NCBI GenBank assembly: GCA_015056255.1
Contig: SVGP01000005.1
Coordinates: forward strand, 62,001-126,000
Reading direction: 5' to 3'
Length of the DNA stretch: 64,000 bases
From: Clostridiales bacterium
GTDB taxonomy: Bacteria; Bacillota; Clostridia; Christensenellales; Aristaeellaceae
In this document: in pieces, positions 16,955-25,553 of the stretch
Numbering within the stretch: the first letter of the stretch is position 1
How the letters are laid out: each line of letters begins with the position of its first letter
Notes under the pieces: generated by a model
Databases searched by the model: none
Told to the model about the DNA's origin: nothing
What the model saw: the letters and a program-made list of their open reading frames with translations, nothing else
Translations under genes and position numbers: made by a program

Positions 16955-18337
16955 ATGAAAAAATCCACCTTGACAAAAATTCTCTGTGCGCTTCTCCCCT
17001 TCGCCATGTGCGTATCTCCCATATCCGCTTCCGCGCATGAATACACGTGGCACATGGGCTTTGGAAAATGCGATATCACGCCGAATCCCGAAAGCGACGA
17101 GCCCTTATACATCGCAGGCTACAATCAGGCGCTTGAAATTACGGGCGTACTGGATCTGTGTCAGGCGCGCGCCGTATGGCTGGACAACGGCGGGAAAGGC
17201 ATACTCTTAATCGGAATCGACTGTGTGGCGCTTGATTCGGGCACGGTGGACGAAATCCGCGCTTCTCTTCAGGATCTTGAAAACGTTTCCTATATAAATG
17301 TCTACTCCACCCACACCCATGCAGGTCCCGACACCCTCGGCCTTTGGGGCGGAATCGGCCGGAACGGAAAAAATAAGGATTATATGCTCTCTCTCGTTTC
17401 GGCAGCCGAGAAAGCCGCGCGCGAAGCCGCCGAAAATCGTACAGAGGGCAATCTCTATTTCGGAAAAGTGCCAACCAAGAACATGTACCGCGACTCCAGA
17501 ACGCCCGATATATGTGATGAAAACATCTACCACATCCGCTTCGCACCTACAAACGGCGAAAGCGGTATAAGGATGCTGTTTTATGCCGCGCATGCCGAAT
17601 CCCTCCGCGGGGACAACCGTCTTTTAAGCCGCGACTTTCCGGGCAGACTCGTGGACGGCGTGTTTGAACAAACCGGCGACAACGCCATCTTCATGCCGGG
17701 CGCAATCGGCGGACTGATCATGACAAAGGAATTCGTTTCGGATACGACGAAGGATGCGGTCAAAAACCTTGAAATCACATCCGAAAAATTAATTGATTAC
17801 GCGCTTTCAATCACTCCCGATATGGAAACGCCTCTTCAGCCCGAAATGCGCTTTGTGTCGGAGGGCTTTTCCGTACCCCTCGATAATCCCGTCTTTGTAA
17901 CGTATAAATTTTTAGGCATCCTGAATAACCGCTCCGAAAAGGGCGAGGGCCAAACAGGCTACAACGTAAAGACGGAGCTTTGCCTTCTTCAGATGGGCAA
18001 TGTTTTGATCGCGCTTCTGCCGGGCGAAATCTTCCCGGAACTGGTGCTTGGCGGGATGTATGCAAGAACCATCAAGGACGCAGTCAATCCCGAGCCGCTT
18101 AGGGACATCGCATCCCGATACGGGCATGACAACCTTCTGATTATCGGCCTTGCCAACGACGAATTGGGCTACATCGTGCCGCCATCCGACTTCCTTTTGA
18201 ATGAGAAATTGCCCTATATTGAAAGAACTTTGGACGGACGCGGCGAGGATCATTACGAAGAAACCAACTCTGTCGGCCCCGAATGCGCAAACAGAATCGC
18301 CGAAGCCTTCGAAAACGCGCTAAAAAATCTGAAATAA
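16955..18337 (+). CDS. Secreted neutral/alkaline ceramidase-like hydrolase
   Basis: The 460-residue protein has a signal peptide (1-27, ending SISASA) and the opening MGFGKCDITPN typical of the ceramidase_alk family (known from Pseudomonas and eukaryotes). The zinc-ligand motif THTHAGPDT is at about 119-127 (His120, His122), and later AAHAESLRGDNRLLSRDFPGRL and FMPGAIGGLI correspond to the second conserved region. True ceramidases run to 640-780 residues with a C-terminal immunoglobulin-like domain; this one stops after the catalytic part, as many short bacterial relatives do. It would act outside the cell on ceramide or another N-acyl or ester substrate. GAGGAGG precedes the ATG, and an AEC carrier gene follows after 15 bases. 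Confidence 0.75.
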   Translation: MKKSTLTKILCALLPFAMCVSPISASAHEYTWHMGFGKCDITPNPESDEPLYIAGYNQALEITGVLDLCQARAVWLDNGGKGILLIGIDCVALDSGTVDEIRASLQDLENVSYINVYSTHTHAGPDTLGLWGGIGRNGKNKDYMLSLVSAAEKAAREAAENRTEGNLYFGKVPTKNMYRDSRTPDICDENIYHIRFAPTNGESGIRMLFYAAHAESLRGDNRLLSRDFPGRLVDGVFEQTGDNAIFMPGAIGGLIMTKEFVSDTTKDAVKNLEITSEKLIDYALSITPDMETPLQPEMRFVSEGFSVPLDNPVFVTYKFLGILNNRSEKGEGQTGYNVKTELCLLQMGNVLIALLPGEIFPELVLGGMYARTIKDAVNPEPLRDIASRYGHDNLLIIGLANDELGYIVPPSDFLLNEKLPYIERTLDGRGEDHYEETNSVGPECANRIAEAFENALKNLK

Positions 18338-18352
18338 AAAAAGGAGACGAAC

Positions 18353-19270
18353 ATGCAGGACATCATCATGCTTCTCCAAAAGGTGCTGCCCGTATTTCTG
18401 GTTCTGATGCTGGGCGTTCTATGCCGCAAAAAGCAGATCATTTCGCGCGAAGGCATCAATGTGCTCAAAACCACGGCTGTCAACATCGCTCTTCCCGCCG
18501 TCATGGTAAACGCGTTTGCCACGGCGGAGTATTCCCTAAAAAGCATCATCGTGCCATCGACCGTCTTCATCTTCTGTGTGCTTGCGCTCATCTTGGGCTT
18601 TATCGCCTGCCGCCTCTTCAAAATCGCAGGCCGCCTCTCCCCTTATATTTCCGCAGGCTTTGAAGCGGGTATGCTGGGCTATGCGCTTTTCGCCATCCTC
18701 TTTCCGGGCGAATCCGCATCCCACTTTGCCATCATCGATCTTGGTCAGGTGCTTTTTGTGTTCACGGTATATAAAATCCTCTTGGCGGGCAAAAAAGGCG
18801 GCATGGGCGCATTAAAAGAAGCCTTCGCTTCGCCCGTGGTCTGGGGTATTCTTTTGGGCCTCCTTATCGGCGCAACCGGCCTATACGACGCGCTCAGGCC
18901 CTCCGGCATCAGCGATGTGCTGGATGCAGTCACGTCCTTTATCTCCGCGCCCACAAGCGTTTTGATCCTTCTCGGCATCGGCTATGACTTGGATCCTGCC
19001 CGGATGCAGTTTAAAAAGGTAGGCTCCCTGATCCTTCTGCGCCTTGCGGTGTCCGCTGTTCTCTTAGGCGCAGCGTATCTTGTCGACAGATTGATTTTAG
19101 GCGGCATGATGCACACGGGCGCGCTCATCCTGATGTTCGTGCTGCCCCCGCCCTATGTGCTTCCGGTGTTTGCCGACGTGGAATCCGAACGCGCAGATAT
19201 TTCCTCAACGCTCTCCGCGCTCACGCTTGTCAGCCTTGCGCTTTTCGCAGTTCTGGCGGTGATCCTGTAA
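18353..19270 (+). CDS. AEC-family (auxin efflux carrier type) transporter
   Basis: The 305-residue membrane protein has about ten hydrophobic segments and the family layout of two five-helix repeats, starting MLLQKVLPVFLVLMLGVLCRKKQIIS and with TTAVNIALPAVMVNAFA in the first repeat. AEC carriers export or exchange small organic acids such as malate, malonate or lactate. The gene follows the ceramidase-like gene by 15 bases with AAAGGAG upstream, so the two are cotranscribed. What links them is unclear. A strong terminator follows. Confidence 0.82.
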   Translation: MQDIIMLLQKVLPVFLVLMLGVLCRKKQIISREGINVLKTTAVNIALPAVMVNAFATAEYSLKSIIVPSTVFIFCVLALILGFIACRLFKIAGRLSPYISAGFEAGMLGYALFAILFPGESASHFAIIDLGQVLFVFTVYKILLAGKKGGMGALKEAFASPVVWGILLGLLIGATGLYDALRPSGISDVLDAVTSFISAPTSVLILLGIGYDLDPARMQFKKVGSLILLRLAVSAVLLGAAYLVDRLILGGMMHTGALILMFVLPPPYVLPVFADVESERADISSTLSALTLVSLALFAVLAVIL

Positions 19271-19276
19271 GCAAAA

Positions 19277-19313
19277 AATCCCCGTCCGAAGCTTTATTGC
19301 TTTCGAACGGGGA
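19277..19313. terminator. Bidirectional terminator
   Basis: AATCCCCGTNCGAA pairs with TTCGNACGGGGATT across a short loop, flanked by A-rich and T-rich tracts. It separates the convergent AEC carrier and N-acetyltransferase genes. Confidence 0.85.
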
Positions 19314-19318
19314 TTTAT

Positions 19319-20083
19319 TTATATATTCATGAAAAATTCGGCTTTAAGAAGTTTATTGATTTCATCATCCACAAGGTTTTCACGGATTTCAAGGAGGCTT
19401 TCGCCCTTAAACACCTTGTAGGTATCTGCGTCGATGGTTTTTCTGCCGGAATCTGTTTTGATGGCAATCATTCTTTGTTTGTTGAACACGGAATCCGGAT
19501 GCTTTTCGCAGAAAAAAGAGGGCTGCAGGAAATCGATGGGATAAGCCGGATCCATCGGAATTGCGAGATACTCGCGCCACGCACCGTTATGGAGTTCCCA
19601 CAGAACCCAGCCGTGCAGATCATCCTTCTGAAAGCGATAGGTTTCTCCGTTTTGAGACTGAACGAGGTTTTCCTCCATTTTAAGGGGCAGCCTCGGCGCG
19701 ATCTGCCCTACGCCGATATCGAGAAAATAATCGCCGTCTGAAAGCGAAACCACGGTCACCCTGTGCCTTCGCATGGGAATTTCCTTTTCGCCGCGCAAAA
19801 AACGCGCAAAGCGCTCGGAAACAGAAAAGCCCATGTGCGAAAGCATCCCGGATAAAAGGCCGTTTAGTTCAAAGCAATAGCCGCCGCGCCCGTTTCGTAC
19901 GATTTTTTCAAAAAGCGAATTGATGTCGAGCTTTAAAGGCTTTCCCGCCAAAATATCCAGATTTTCATACGCGATGTGCGTAACGCAGGCTGTCTGAACG
20001 CGCCCTAAAAAATCATAGGTATATTCTATCAGCGCGTTTTCATCCATGCCGATACGCTTTAAAAATGCTTTTGTCTTTTCCAT
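19319..20083 (-). CDS. nat: Arylamine N-acetyltransferase
   Basis: The 254-residue protein transfers acetyl from acetyl-CoA to arylamines or hydrazines by a ping-pong mechanism. The Cys-His-Asp triad is visible: Cys70 in RGGYCFELN, His107 in RRHRVTVV and Asp122 in YFLDIGVGQ, all with standard family surroundings. I start at the ATG at 20083 (TTGGAG upstream); a longer frame to 20191 would overlap the SDR gene and adds nothing conserved. The length is close to the usual 255-290. In gut bacteria such enzymes modify aromatic amine drugs such as 5-aminosalicylate, which is family knowledge, not something shown here. Confidence 0.9.
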   Translation of the reverse strand: MEKTKAFLKRIGMDENALIEYTYDFLGRVQTACVTHIAYENLDILAGKPLKLDINSLFEKIVRNGRGGYCFELNGLLSGMLSHMGFSVSERFARFLRGEKEIPMRRHRVTVVSLSDGDYFLDIGVGQIAPRLPLKMEENLVQSQNGETYRFQKDDLHGWVLWELHNGAWREYLAIPMDPAYPIDFLQPSFFCEKHPDSVFNKQRMIAIKTDSGRKTIDADTYKVFKGESLLEIRENLVDDEINKLLKAEFFMNI

Positions 20084-20100
20084 GTTTTCTCCAATGAAAG

Positions 20101-20134
20101 TATGCTCAGGCAGCCATCTGACCGCCTGAGCATA
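20101..20134 (-). terminator. Hairpin after the SDR gene
   Basis: TATGCTCAGGC pairs with GCCTGAGCATA immediately after the SDR stop and before the N-acetyltransferase ATG. The U-tract is poor, so it may attenuate rather than fully stop transcription into the next gene. Confidence 0.5.
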
Positions 20135-20147
20135 TATTCTTTCTGAA

Positions 20148-20948
20148 TTAGGGGCGAAGGCCCAGGCCGCCCTCGAAGGTGAGGGTTTCACCGGTCATGT
20201 ACTTAAGGTCGGGGCTGGCCAGCATGACGCAGGCGCGGCCGATGTCCATTTCGGGATCGCCGAAGCGGCCCATGGGCGGGGTGTGCACGTTCTTTTCGAA
20301 CGCTTCGGGATAGGCGTTTTTAAAGCCTTCGAGCTGCGCGGTCCACGCGAGGGGGCAAACGACGTTTACATTGATGCCGTCCTTGCTCCATTCAGTAGCG
20401 GCTACGCGGGTGAGGCCGCGAATGCCTTCTTTAGCAGCAGCATAGGCGCACTGGCCGAAGTTTCCAAAAAGGCCTGCGCCGGAAGCAAAGTTGATGACGC
20501 TGCCCTTGGATTTCGCAAGATACGGATAGGCGGCCTGCATATAGTGGAAGGCCGCGTAGAGGCCGGAATAGATGGCAAGATCAAACTGCTCAGTGGTGTG
20601 CTTTTCAAGGGTGACGCCGGAGGCGGAGGCCTGGGCGTTATTGATGAGCACGTCTACACCGCCAAAGGCTTCGACAGCCTGACGCACGGTTTCATTGGCG
20701 ATGGCCTGATTGTCCTGACCAGCTGCGATGTCGGCCTTTACGCAGAGCACCTTAACGCCATAGAGGCGCTCAAGCTCTTCTTTTGCATCCTCAAGCTTTT
20801 TCACATTGCGTCCGGTGATGACGATGTTTGCGCCTTCCTTGGCATAGGCAATAGCGATGCCGTAGCCGATGGAGCCCGCTCGGCCGTCGGACAAAACGCT
20901 TCTTCCGCCGCCGGTAATGATAACAGTTTTTCCGGTTAAAAAGCCCAT
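20148..20948 (-). CDS. Short-chain dehydrogenase/reductase
   Basis: The 266-residue oxidoreductase has a Rossmann fold with the nucleotide motif at 12-30 (TGGGRSVLSDGRAGSIGYG), which carries an insertion relative to the usual TGxxxGIG. NNAQ is at 103-106, catalytic Ser156 in INFASGAG, and Tyr169/Lys173 in YAAAK. The C-terminal MTGETLTFEGGLGLRP is the classic SDR ending. TGRN after the second strand suggests NADP(H). The start at 20948 has GGAGG at 8-base spacing. The substrate is unknown. Confidence 0.88.
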   Translation of the reverse strand: MGFLTGKTVIITGGGRSVLSDGRAGSIGYGIAIAYAKEGANIVITGRNVKKLEDAKEELERLYGVKVLCVKADIAAGQDNQAIANETVRQAVEAFGGVDVLINNAQASASGVTLEKHTTEQFDLAIYSGLYAAFHYMQAAYPYLAKSKGSVINFASGAGLFGNFGQCAYAAAKEGIRGLTRVAATEWSKDGINVNVVCPLAWTAQLEGFKNAYPEAFEKNVHTPPMGRFGDPEMDIGRACVMLASPDLKYMTGETLTFEGGLGLRP

Positions 20949-21005
20949 AAATATATCCTCCAATCAAAAGATCAAAATTCGGATGTTTTTATACCGATTT
21001 GGTTT

Positions 21006-21034
21006 ATTATAGCACGATCATAAGCATCTTACAA
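21006..21034 (-). promoter_or_regulatory. Sigma-A promoter of the SDR gene
   Basis: On the minus strand TTGTAA (21034-21029) and TATAAT (21011-21006) are 17 bases apart, about 55 bases upstream of the SDR start. Confidence 0.6.
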
Positions 21035-21078
21035 GACGAAAATTCGTTCAGAAAACATAATTTATATCCGTTATGCGA

Positions 21079-21107
21079 TTGACACTTTTCATTCAAAATG
21101 ATATATT
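21079..21107 (+). promoter_or_regulatory. Sigma-A promoter of the MATE transporter gene
   Basis: TTGACA (21079-21084) and TATATT (21102-21107) with a 17-base spacer, about 28 bases before the ATG at 21136. Confidence 0.75.
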
Positions 21108-21135
21108 CGACGTAGTATGTACAAGAGGTAAGATT

Positions 21136-22566
21136 ATGGCGAAAAGAAAACTGGATCTGACAAACGAAAGCATTTCCCCGATCAAAGTAATACTGTATCT
21201 GGCGTGGCCCCTGTTTTTGGAGCAGGTGCTTTCCACGCTTGTGAGCTTTGCCGACACCGCCATGGTGGGCGGACTTGGAAAGGAAGCTACCGCCGCCGTA
21301 TCCATCAGCAATTCCTTTGTGTTTCTGATCAACGGCGTCGTGATGGCGCTGGGCGTCGGCATCACTGCCTACGTCGCCCGAAGCGTCGGCGCGAAGGACT
21401 ATGAAAAGGCCAAGGCCTACATCCGCCATGCGCTGATCATTCTCGCTTTGGTCGGCCTCCCCCTTGCGCTTTTGCCTGCGGCTTTGTACAAATTCATCCC
21501 CCGCTGGATGGGCGCGAACGACGATTTCCTCGCTCTTGCCCAGGAGTACCTTCTGATCACCTCCGTTTTCCGCATCTTCACCATGGCTATGATGGTGCTG
21601 GGCTCCGTATTCCGCGGGCGCGGCGACACAAAAACGCCCCTTTACATCAATATCGTGGTCAATTTCCTGAATATCGCGGGAAACTATATCCTGATTCACG
21701 ATCCGCACACCATTCACATCGCAGTCGATTTTCTGAACATCGACTTTGCCTTTAAAATGTTTGGCGCAGGCCTCGGCGTAAAAGGCGCGGCAATTTCGAC
21801 AGGCGTTTCATGGTTTTTGGGCGGAACGGCGCTTTCCATCATGCTGTTTGTCAAAAACGACCCTACGCGCATCTCCCTTAAGGATTCCTATAAGCCGGAC
21901 GCTGACATCCTAAAAAACGTCATTAAGCTTTCCATTCCCGCGATGCTTGAAAGAATGTGTATGTCCTTATCCGGCATCGTGGTCACAAAGTCCATTGCGA
22001 CCCTGCCTACGCATGTAATCGCGGCCAACACCGTGTATTCCACGGCGGAATCTTTGTCGTTTATGCCCGCCTTCGCCTTTGCGACCGCCGCAACCACGCT
22101 GGTCGGCCAGTCGCTGGGCGCGAAAAAGCCAAACCTCGCAAAAAAGTATGCCTACACTACAACCATGGTCGGTATCATCGTCATGCTCTTTGCGGGCGCG
22201 ATGCTCTTTGCATTTGCCGAGCCCCTCGTCAGATTCATCAACAGTGATTTCGACGTTGTGCCGATTGCCAGAAAATGCCTTCAGATCGTGGCGTTTATTC
22301 AGCCCGTTCAGGTCATCGCGTGGATTCTGGCCGGCGCGCTTCGAGGCGCAGGCGACACCAAGTGGCCGTTTTACATCACCGCTGCAGGCAACTGGCTCAT
22401 AAGAGCGCTGGGCGCGTGCCTTGTGATTCACGTATTTCACATGGGTCTTCCTGAAGCCGTTGTCTGCATGTGTCTGGATCAGGCTGCGCGCGCAGTGTGC
22501 ATGTATCTGAGATTCAGAACCGGAAAATGGATGCATGTCATTAAGGACAGCGCGGCAAAAGCGTAA
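21136..22566 (+). CDS. MATE-family multidrug/organic cation exporter
   Basis: The 476-residue membrane protein has twelve predicted helices in two similar halves. The first half opens YLAWPLFLEQVLSTLVSFADTAMVGGLG, and the second contains LSIPAMLERMCMSLSG, the usual MATE repeats; GRGDTKTP and GAGDTKWP mark the two conserved cytoplasmic loops. Such carriers expel toxic cations or metabolites using a Na+ or H+ gradient. The start follows AAGAGGTAAGATT, has its own promoter, and the gene ends at a strong terminator, so it is monocistronic. The actual substrate is unknown. Confidence 0.9.
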   Translation: MAKRKLDLTNESISPIKVILYLAWPLFLEQVLSTLVSFADTAMVGGLGKEATAAVSISNSFVFLINGVVMALGVGITAYVARSVGAKDYEKAKAYIRHALIILALVGLPLALLPAALYKFIPRWMGANDDFLALAQEYLLITSVFRIFTMAMMVLGSVFRGRGDTKTPLYINIVVNFLNIAGNYILIHDPHTIHIAVDFLNIDFAFKMFGAGLGVKGAAISTGVSWFLGGTALSIMLFVKNDPTRISLKDSYKPDADILKNVIKLSIPAMLERMCMSLSGIVVTKSIATLPTHVIAANTVYSTAESLSFMPAFAFATAATTLVGQSLGAKKPNLAKKYAYTTTMVGIIVMLFAGAMLFAFAEPLVRFINSDFDVVPIARKCLQIVAFIQPVQVIAWILAGALRGAGDTKWPFYITAAGNWLIRALGACLVIHVFHMGLPEAVVCMCLDQAARAVCMYLRFRTGKWMHVIKDSAAKA

Positions 22567-22567
22567 A

Positions 22568-22606
22568 AAAAACACAGAAGCCCTTTTCATTCGGCTTCTG
22601 TGTTTT
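22568..22606. terminator. Bidirectional terminator
   Basis: AACACAGAAGCC pairs with GGCTTCTGTGTT and is flanked by A and T tracts, between the convergent MATE and PHP-domain genes. Confidence 0.88.
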
Positions 22607-22613
22607 ATTTTGC

Positions 22614-23651
22614 TTATCTCTCATTCCAAATCGGGTTTCCGATGGCGATTCTGACATCGTTCATAAAGATTTCCACGCGATAGAACGCGCAGTTTTCGCA
22701 TGGAACAGCGAAGAAGTTTGCTTCATCCTGCGAAACGGGGTGGGACGCGACAACGCCTTCATCGTTTATAATGTCGATGCGATAGGCAGCATTATCGAAC
22801 TTTACGCTTTTATGGAAATCAGATACGGCGATTAAAAGGGTTTGATTTTTAAACTCGCATGCGCCGCCCATTACGGTGTCTCCGACAGCCATTTTTATGC
22901 CGACCTGACCGCAGGTAAAGTTTCCGCGCCTGAGCTGATTTAAAAACGCTCTGCTCGTTTTTTCTTCGGCGTAGAGGGTGGTGAGCGCCTTGTCCGTGCA
23001 AAGGGCATGCAGATCTCCGCCCGCGCAGGCGTAGACGCGCTTTCCGGCTTTTAAAAGCTCCGTCCAGAGTGGATAGTTTTTCTTCGTGTGTTCGCTTTCG
23101 TAGTCCATGTAGAAGACTTCGATGCCCATTTTGTCTCTGAACACATACTCCGCCGGATCGTCCGCATCCATCAGCTGTTTGGGATGCGGGTGCACGAAAA
23201 AGCCGCCGTGGGCAAACACCACGTCGATCAATTGACCGAACCGCTCGCGGGTAAACTCCGGGTAGATGAAATGCCCTTCGATGCCGCCGGTGAACTCGTA
23301 TTCGGGAAATTCATAAAGGATTTTTTCAAGTTCGTCCCGATCGGGCAAAAGGATGTTATAATGCATGTGCTGATTTCGGGCGGCGCTGTCCTTTATCAAT
23401 GTGCCGGGCTCGGTGCCGGGAATAAACAGGCCGTCCTCCCATTCAGGCAGATACATATGGCGAATCTGCCGGTGGTCCAAAATGGCGGCAAAATCAATAT
23501 GAAGATCCGCCATGCGCGCCCGCCACTGACTCAGCGTGCATTTTCCGTCGCTCGTTCCGCCGGATGCGGAATGGTCGTGCAGCTCACCGTGAAAGACGGA
23601 CTGGTTTTCATAAAGACTGAAAAGGCGTTCTTTTTGAGATAAAGAAATCAT
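22614..23651 (-). CDS. PHP-domain metal-dependent hydrolase-like protein
   Basis: The 345-residue cytoplasmic protein begins with PHP motif 1 (FHGELHDHSASGGTSDGK; His25 and His27), then AILDHRQIRHM near 57-66 and a later GGDLHAL, the metal-binding pattern of the PHP fold. The mid-section FFVHPHPKQLM adds further histidines. A C-terminal beta domain (about 255-345, ending VEIFMNDVRIAIGNPIW) is not part of a minimal PHP domain. PHP proteins are phosphoesterases or related metal hydrolases, and the substrate here is not evident. The start at 23651 follows GGAGGG. It is flanked by terminators on both sides. Confidence 0.72.
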   Translation of the reverse strand: MISLSQKERLFSLYENQSVFHGELHDHSASGGTSDGKCTLSQWRARMADLHIDFAAILDHRQIRHMYLPEWEDGLFIPGTEPGTLIKDSAARNQHMHYNILLPDRDELEKILYEFPEYEFTGGIEGHFIYPEFTRERFGQLIDVVFAHGGFFVHPHPKQLMDADDPAEYVFRDKMGIEVFYMDYESEHTKKNYPLWTELLKAGKRVYACAGGDLHALCTDKALTTLYAEEKTSRAFLNQLRRGNFTCGQVGIKMAVGDTVMGGACEFKNQTLLIAVSDFHKSVKFDNAAYRIDIINDEGVVASHPVSQDEANFFAVPCENCAFYRVEIFMNDVRIAIGNPIWNER

Positions 23652-23719
23652 GTTTTTTCCCTCCATATGTTTGGAAGACTCATTTTAAGCATAATCATTT
23701 TTCCGCTTTCTGTCAACAA

Positions 23720-23750
23720 AAAAGAAAGCCTGTAAGATAAACTTACAGAC
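23720..23750 (-). terminator. Terminator of the small unknown gene
   Basis: On the minus strand CTGTAAG/CTTACAG forms a short stem followed by TTTCTTTTTTG, 20 bases after the stop at 23771. Confidence 0.7.
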
Positions 23751-23770
23751 CTTCGTTCATCGATTCCCGA

Positions 23771-24004
23771 TTATTTTCCCTCGGTCAGCCACTGATCGGC
23801 ATTGGCTTTGGACATGCGCTTGATGCCCTCTTCGGGGTACTTGGACTCAGCGCCGCCGTGGGTGTAGAGGAAATACTTGCCGCCTTCGGTCACGAACAGG
23901 CACTCTTCGTAGCCGGCGGGATCGCCGAACTCGCCAAAGACGCGCTTGTCGATGAACTTGGAAGAATCGGTATCGTATTCAACTTTGCAAATGACTTTCT
24001 TCAT
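23771..24004 (-). CDS. Small protein of unknown function (77 aa)
   Basis: A short acidic, soluble protein beginning KKVICKVEYDTDSSKF, with GECLF-like and KYFLYTHGG stretches that suggest a small beta-sheet. It has a good AAGGAAAGGG site, its own terminator and no signal peptide or membrane segment. The codon pattern is that of a real gene. I do not recognise the family, though similar small orphan proteins are widespread in Clostridia. Confidence 0.65.
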   Translation of the reverse strand: MKKVICKVEYDTDSSKFIDKRVFGEFGDPAGYEECLFVTEGGKYFLYTHGGAESKYPEEGIKRMSKANADQWLTEGK

Positions 24005-24167
24005 GGGTATTCCCTTTCCTTATTGTCGCATGCGAGGTGCGAAATGATATGCGCTCTTTCGCGCACCTGCTTAATCAAGCAGATGCCTATTCTACCACAC
24101 AATTCTCCCTTTGGCAATGCGCCTTTTCGAAAGATTTATATAAGTTTATATCAAAAGTTTGCGCATC

Positions 24168-24197
24168 TTGATTCCGGCGTCGTTTTAATGATACAAT
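24168..24197 (+). promoter_or_regulatory. Sigma-A promoter of the glycerate kinase gene
   Basis: TTGATT (24168-24173) and TACAAT (24192-24197), 18-base spacer, about 30 bases before the start at 24231. Confidence 0.55.
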
Positions 24198-24230
24198 ATA
24201 AACAAACACAGCCGGCAAGGAGAATCATTT

Positions 24231-25484
24231 ATGAATGCGCTTTTGAGAAAACACGCCGATTTCATCATAAAGGAAGCGATTGAGGCCGTAAAACCCGACA
24301 CGGCTGTAAAAACTGCGCTCGCGGGAAAATGCTTTTCGGGAAGAACCATCCTTGTCGCTGCCGGAAAGGCTGCGTGGCGGATGGCAAAGGCGGCTTATGA
24401 CGCGCTGGGCGCAAGAATAGATTCGGGCGTTGTGATCACAAAATACGGTCACGCCATGGGCGAAATATCAAATTTCAGAATTTTTGAAGCCGGACATCCC
24501 GTGCCGGATGAAAATTCGTTTTTGGCTGCGCAGGCGGCGATTGATCTGGTTTCGGATTTGAGTGAAAACGATACGGTTCTTTTCCTTTTATCCGGCGGCG
24601 GCAGCGCGCTTTTTGAAAAGCCTCTGGTCAGTGGCGAAATTCTTCAGGATATCACCCGTCAGCTTCTGGCCTCCGGCGCGGATATTACGGAGATCAACAC
24701 CATTAGAAAGCGCTTATCCAAGGTCAAGGGCGGACGGTTTGCCGAAATCTGTATGCCCGCAAAGGTGTTTTCCATTGTGCTGTCCGATATCATCGGCGAT
24801 CCTTTGGACATGATCGCCTCAGGCCCCGCCTACCCGGACGCAAGCACCTCTGAAGACGCGATTCGAATTTCGAAAAAATACAATCTCGACATGCCGGATG
24901 AGGCATGGAATCTTTTAAAAATCGAAACGCCCAAGACGCTTGGTAATACCGAAACCCATATCACCGGCTCCGTGCGCGCCCTGTGCAGAGCGGCGGAAAG
25001 CGAATGCATATCGCTGGGCTACGAAACCGTCGTCCTGACGGATGAAATGGCGTGCGAAGCCAAAGAGGCGGGCAGCTTTCTTGCTTCCATTATAAAAACG
25101 CACGCTGGCACACACAAAAGCCTCGCCTTCATCGCAGGCGGCGAAACCGTCGTTCATGTAACGGGCAAGGGCAAGGGCGGCAGAAATCAGGAGCTTGCGC
25201 TTTCGGCGGCTGCAGGGCTTAACGGCCTCAAAAACGCCGCTGTCTTCAGCGTCGGAAGCGACGGAACCGACGGCCCGACCGATGCGGCGGGCGGCTATGT
25301 GGATGGGGACAGCTTGACTGCGCTTAAGAAAGCGGGCTTTATCCCCTATGAAGTTCTAAAGAATAACGACGCGTACACAGCGCTCGCGTCCATAGGCGGC
25401 CTTATCGTTACCGGCCCGACCGGTACAAACGTAAACGATGTATCGGTTGCGCTCATTTGGGCGGACGAGCGGATAACCACTTGA
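24231..25484 (+). CDS. Glycerate 2-kinase (GckA/MOFRL family)
   Basis: The 417-residue cytoplasmic kinase phosphorylates D-glycerate with ATP. It has the two-domain layout of the family: LLSGGGSALFEKPL at about 121-134, RKRLSKVKGGRFAE near 160, SDIIGDPLDMIASGP near 187-201, then the C-terminal MOFRL domain with GRNQELALSAA and SVGSDGTDGPTDAAGG. The length matches the family (about 410-450). AAGGAG precedes the ATG. Glycerate arises from serine, glyoxylate or sugar acid breakdown, but no glycerate-producing enzyme is adjacent, apart from a hydroxyacid dehydrogenase gene 32 kb away. Confidence 0.92.
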   Translation: MNALLRKHADFIIKEAIEAVKPDTAVKTALAGKCFSGRTILVAAGKAAWRMAKAAYDALGARIDSGVVITKYGHAMGEISNFRIFEAGHPVPDENSFLAAQAAIDLVSDLSENDTVLFLLSGGGSALFEKPLVSGEILQDITRQLLASGADITEINTIRKRLSKVKGGRFAEICMPAKVFSIVLSDIIGDPLDMIASGPAYPDASTSEDAIRISKKYNLDMPDEAWNLLKIETPKTLGNTETHITGSVRALCRAAESECISLGYETVVLTDEMACEAKEAGSFLASIIKTHAGTHKSLAFIAGGETVVHVTGKGKGGRNQELALSAAAGLNGLKNAAVFSVGSDGTDGPTDAAGGYVDGDSLTALKKAGFIPYEVLKNNDAYTALASIGGLIVTGPTGTNVNDVSVALIWADERITT

Positions 25485-25553
25485 TTTTCTTTCGTTCATC
25501 CATTAAAATGATATAGGAAAATAAATTCTCGCTTGTTCAGGAAGGAAAAAGAT

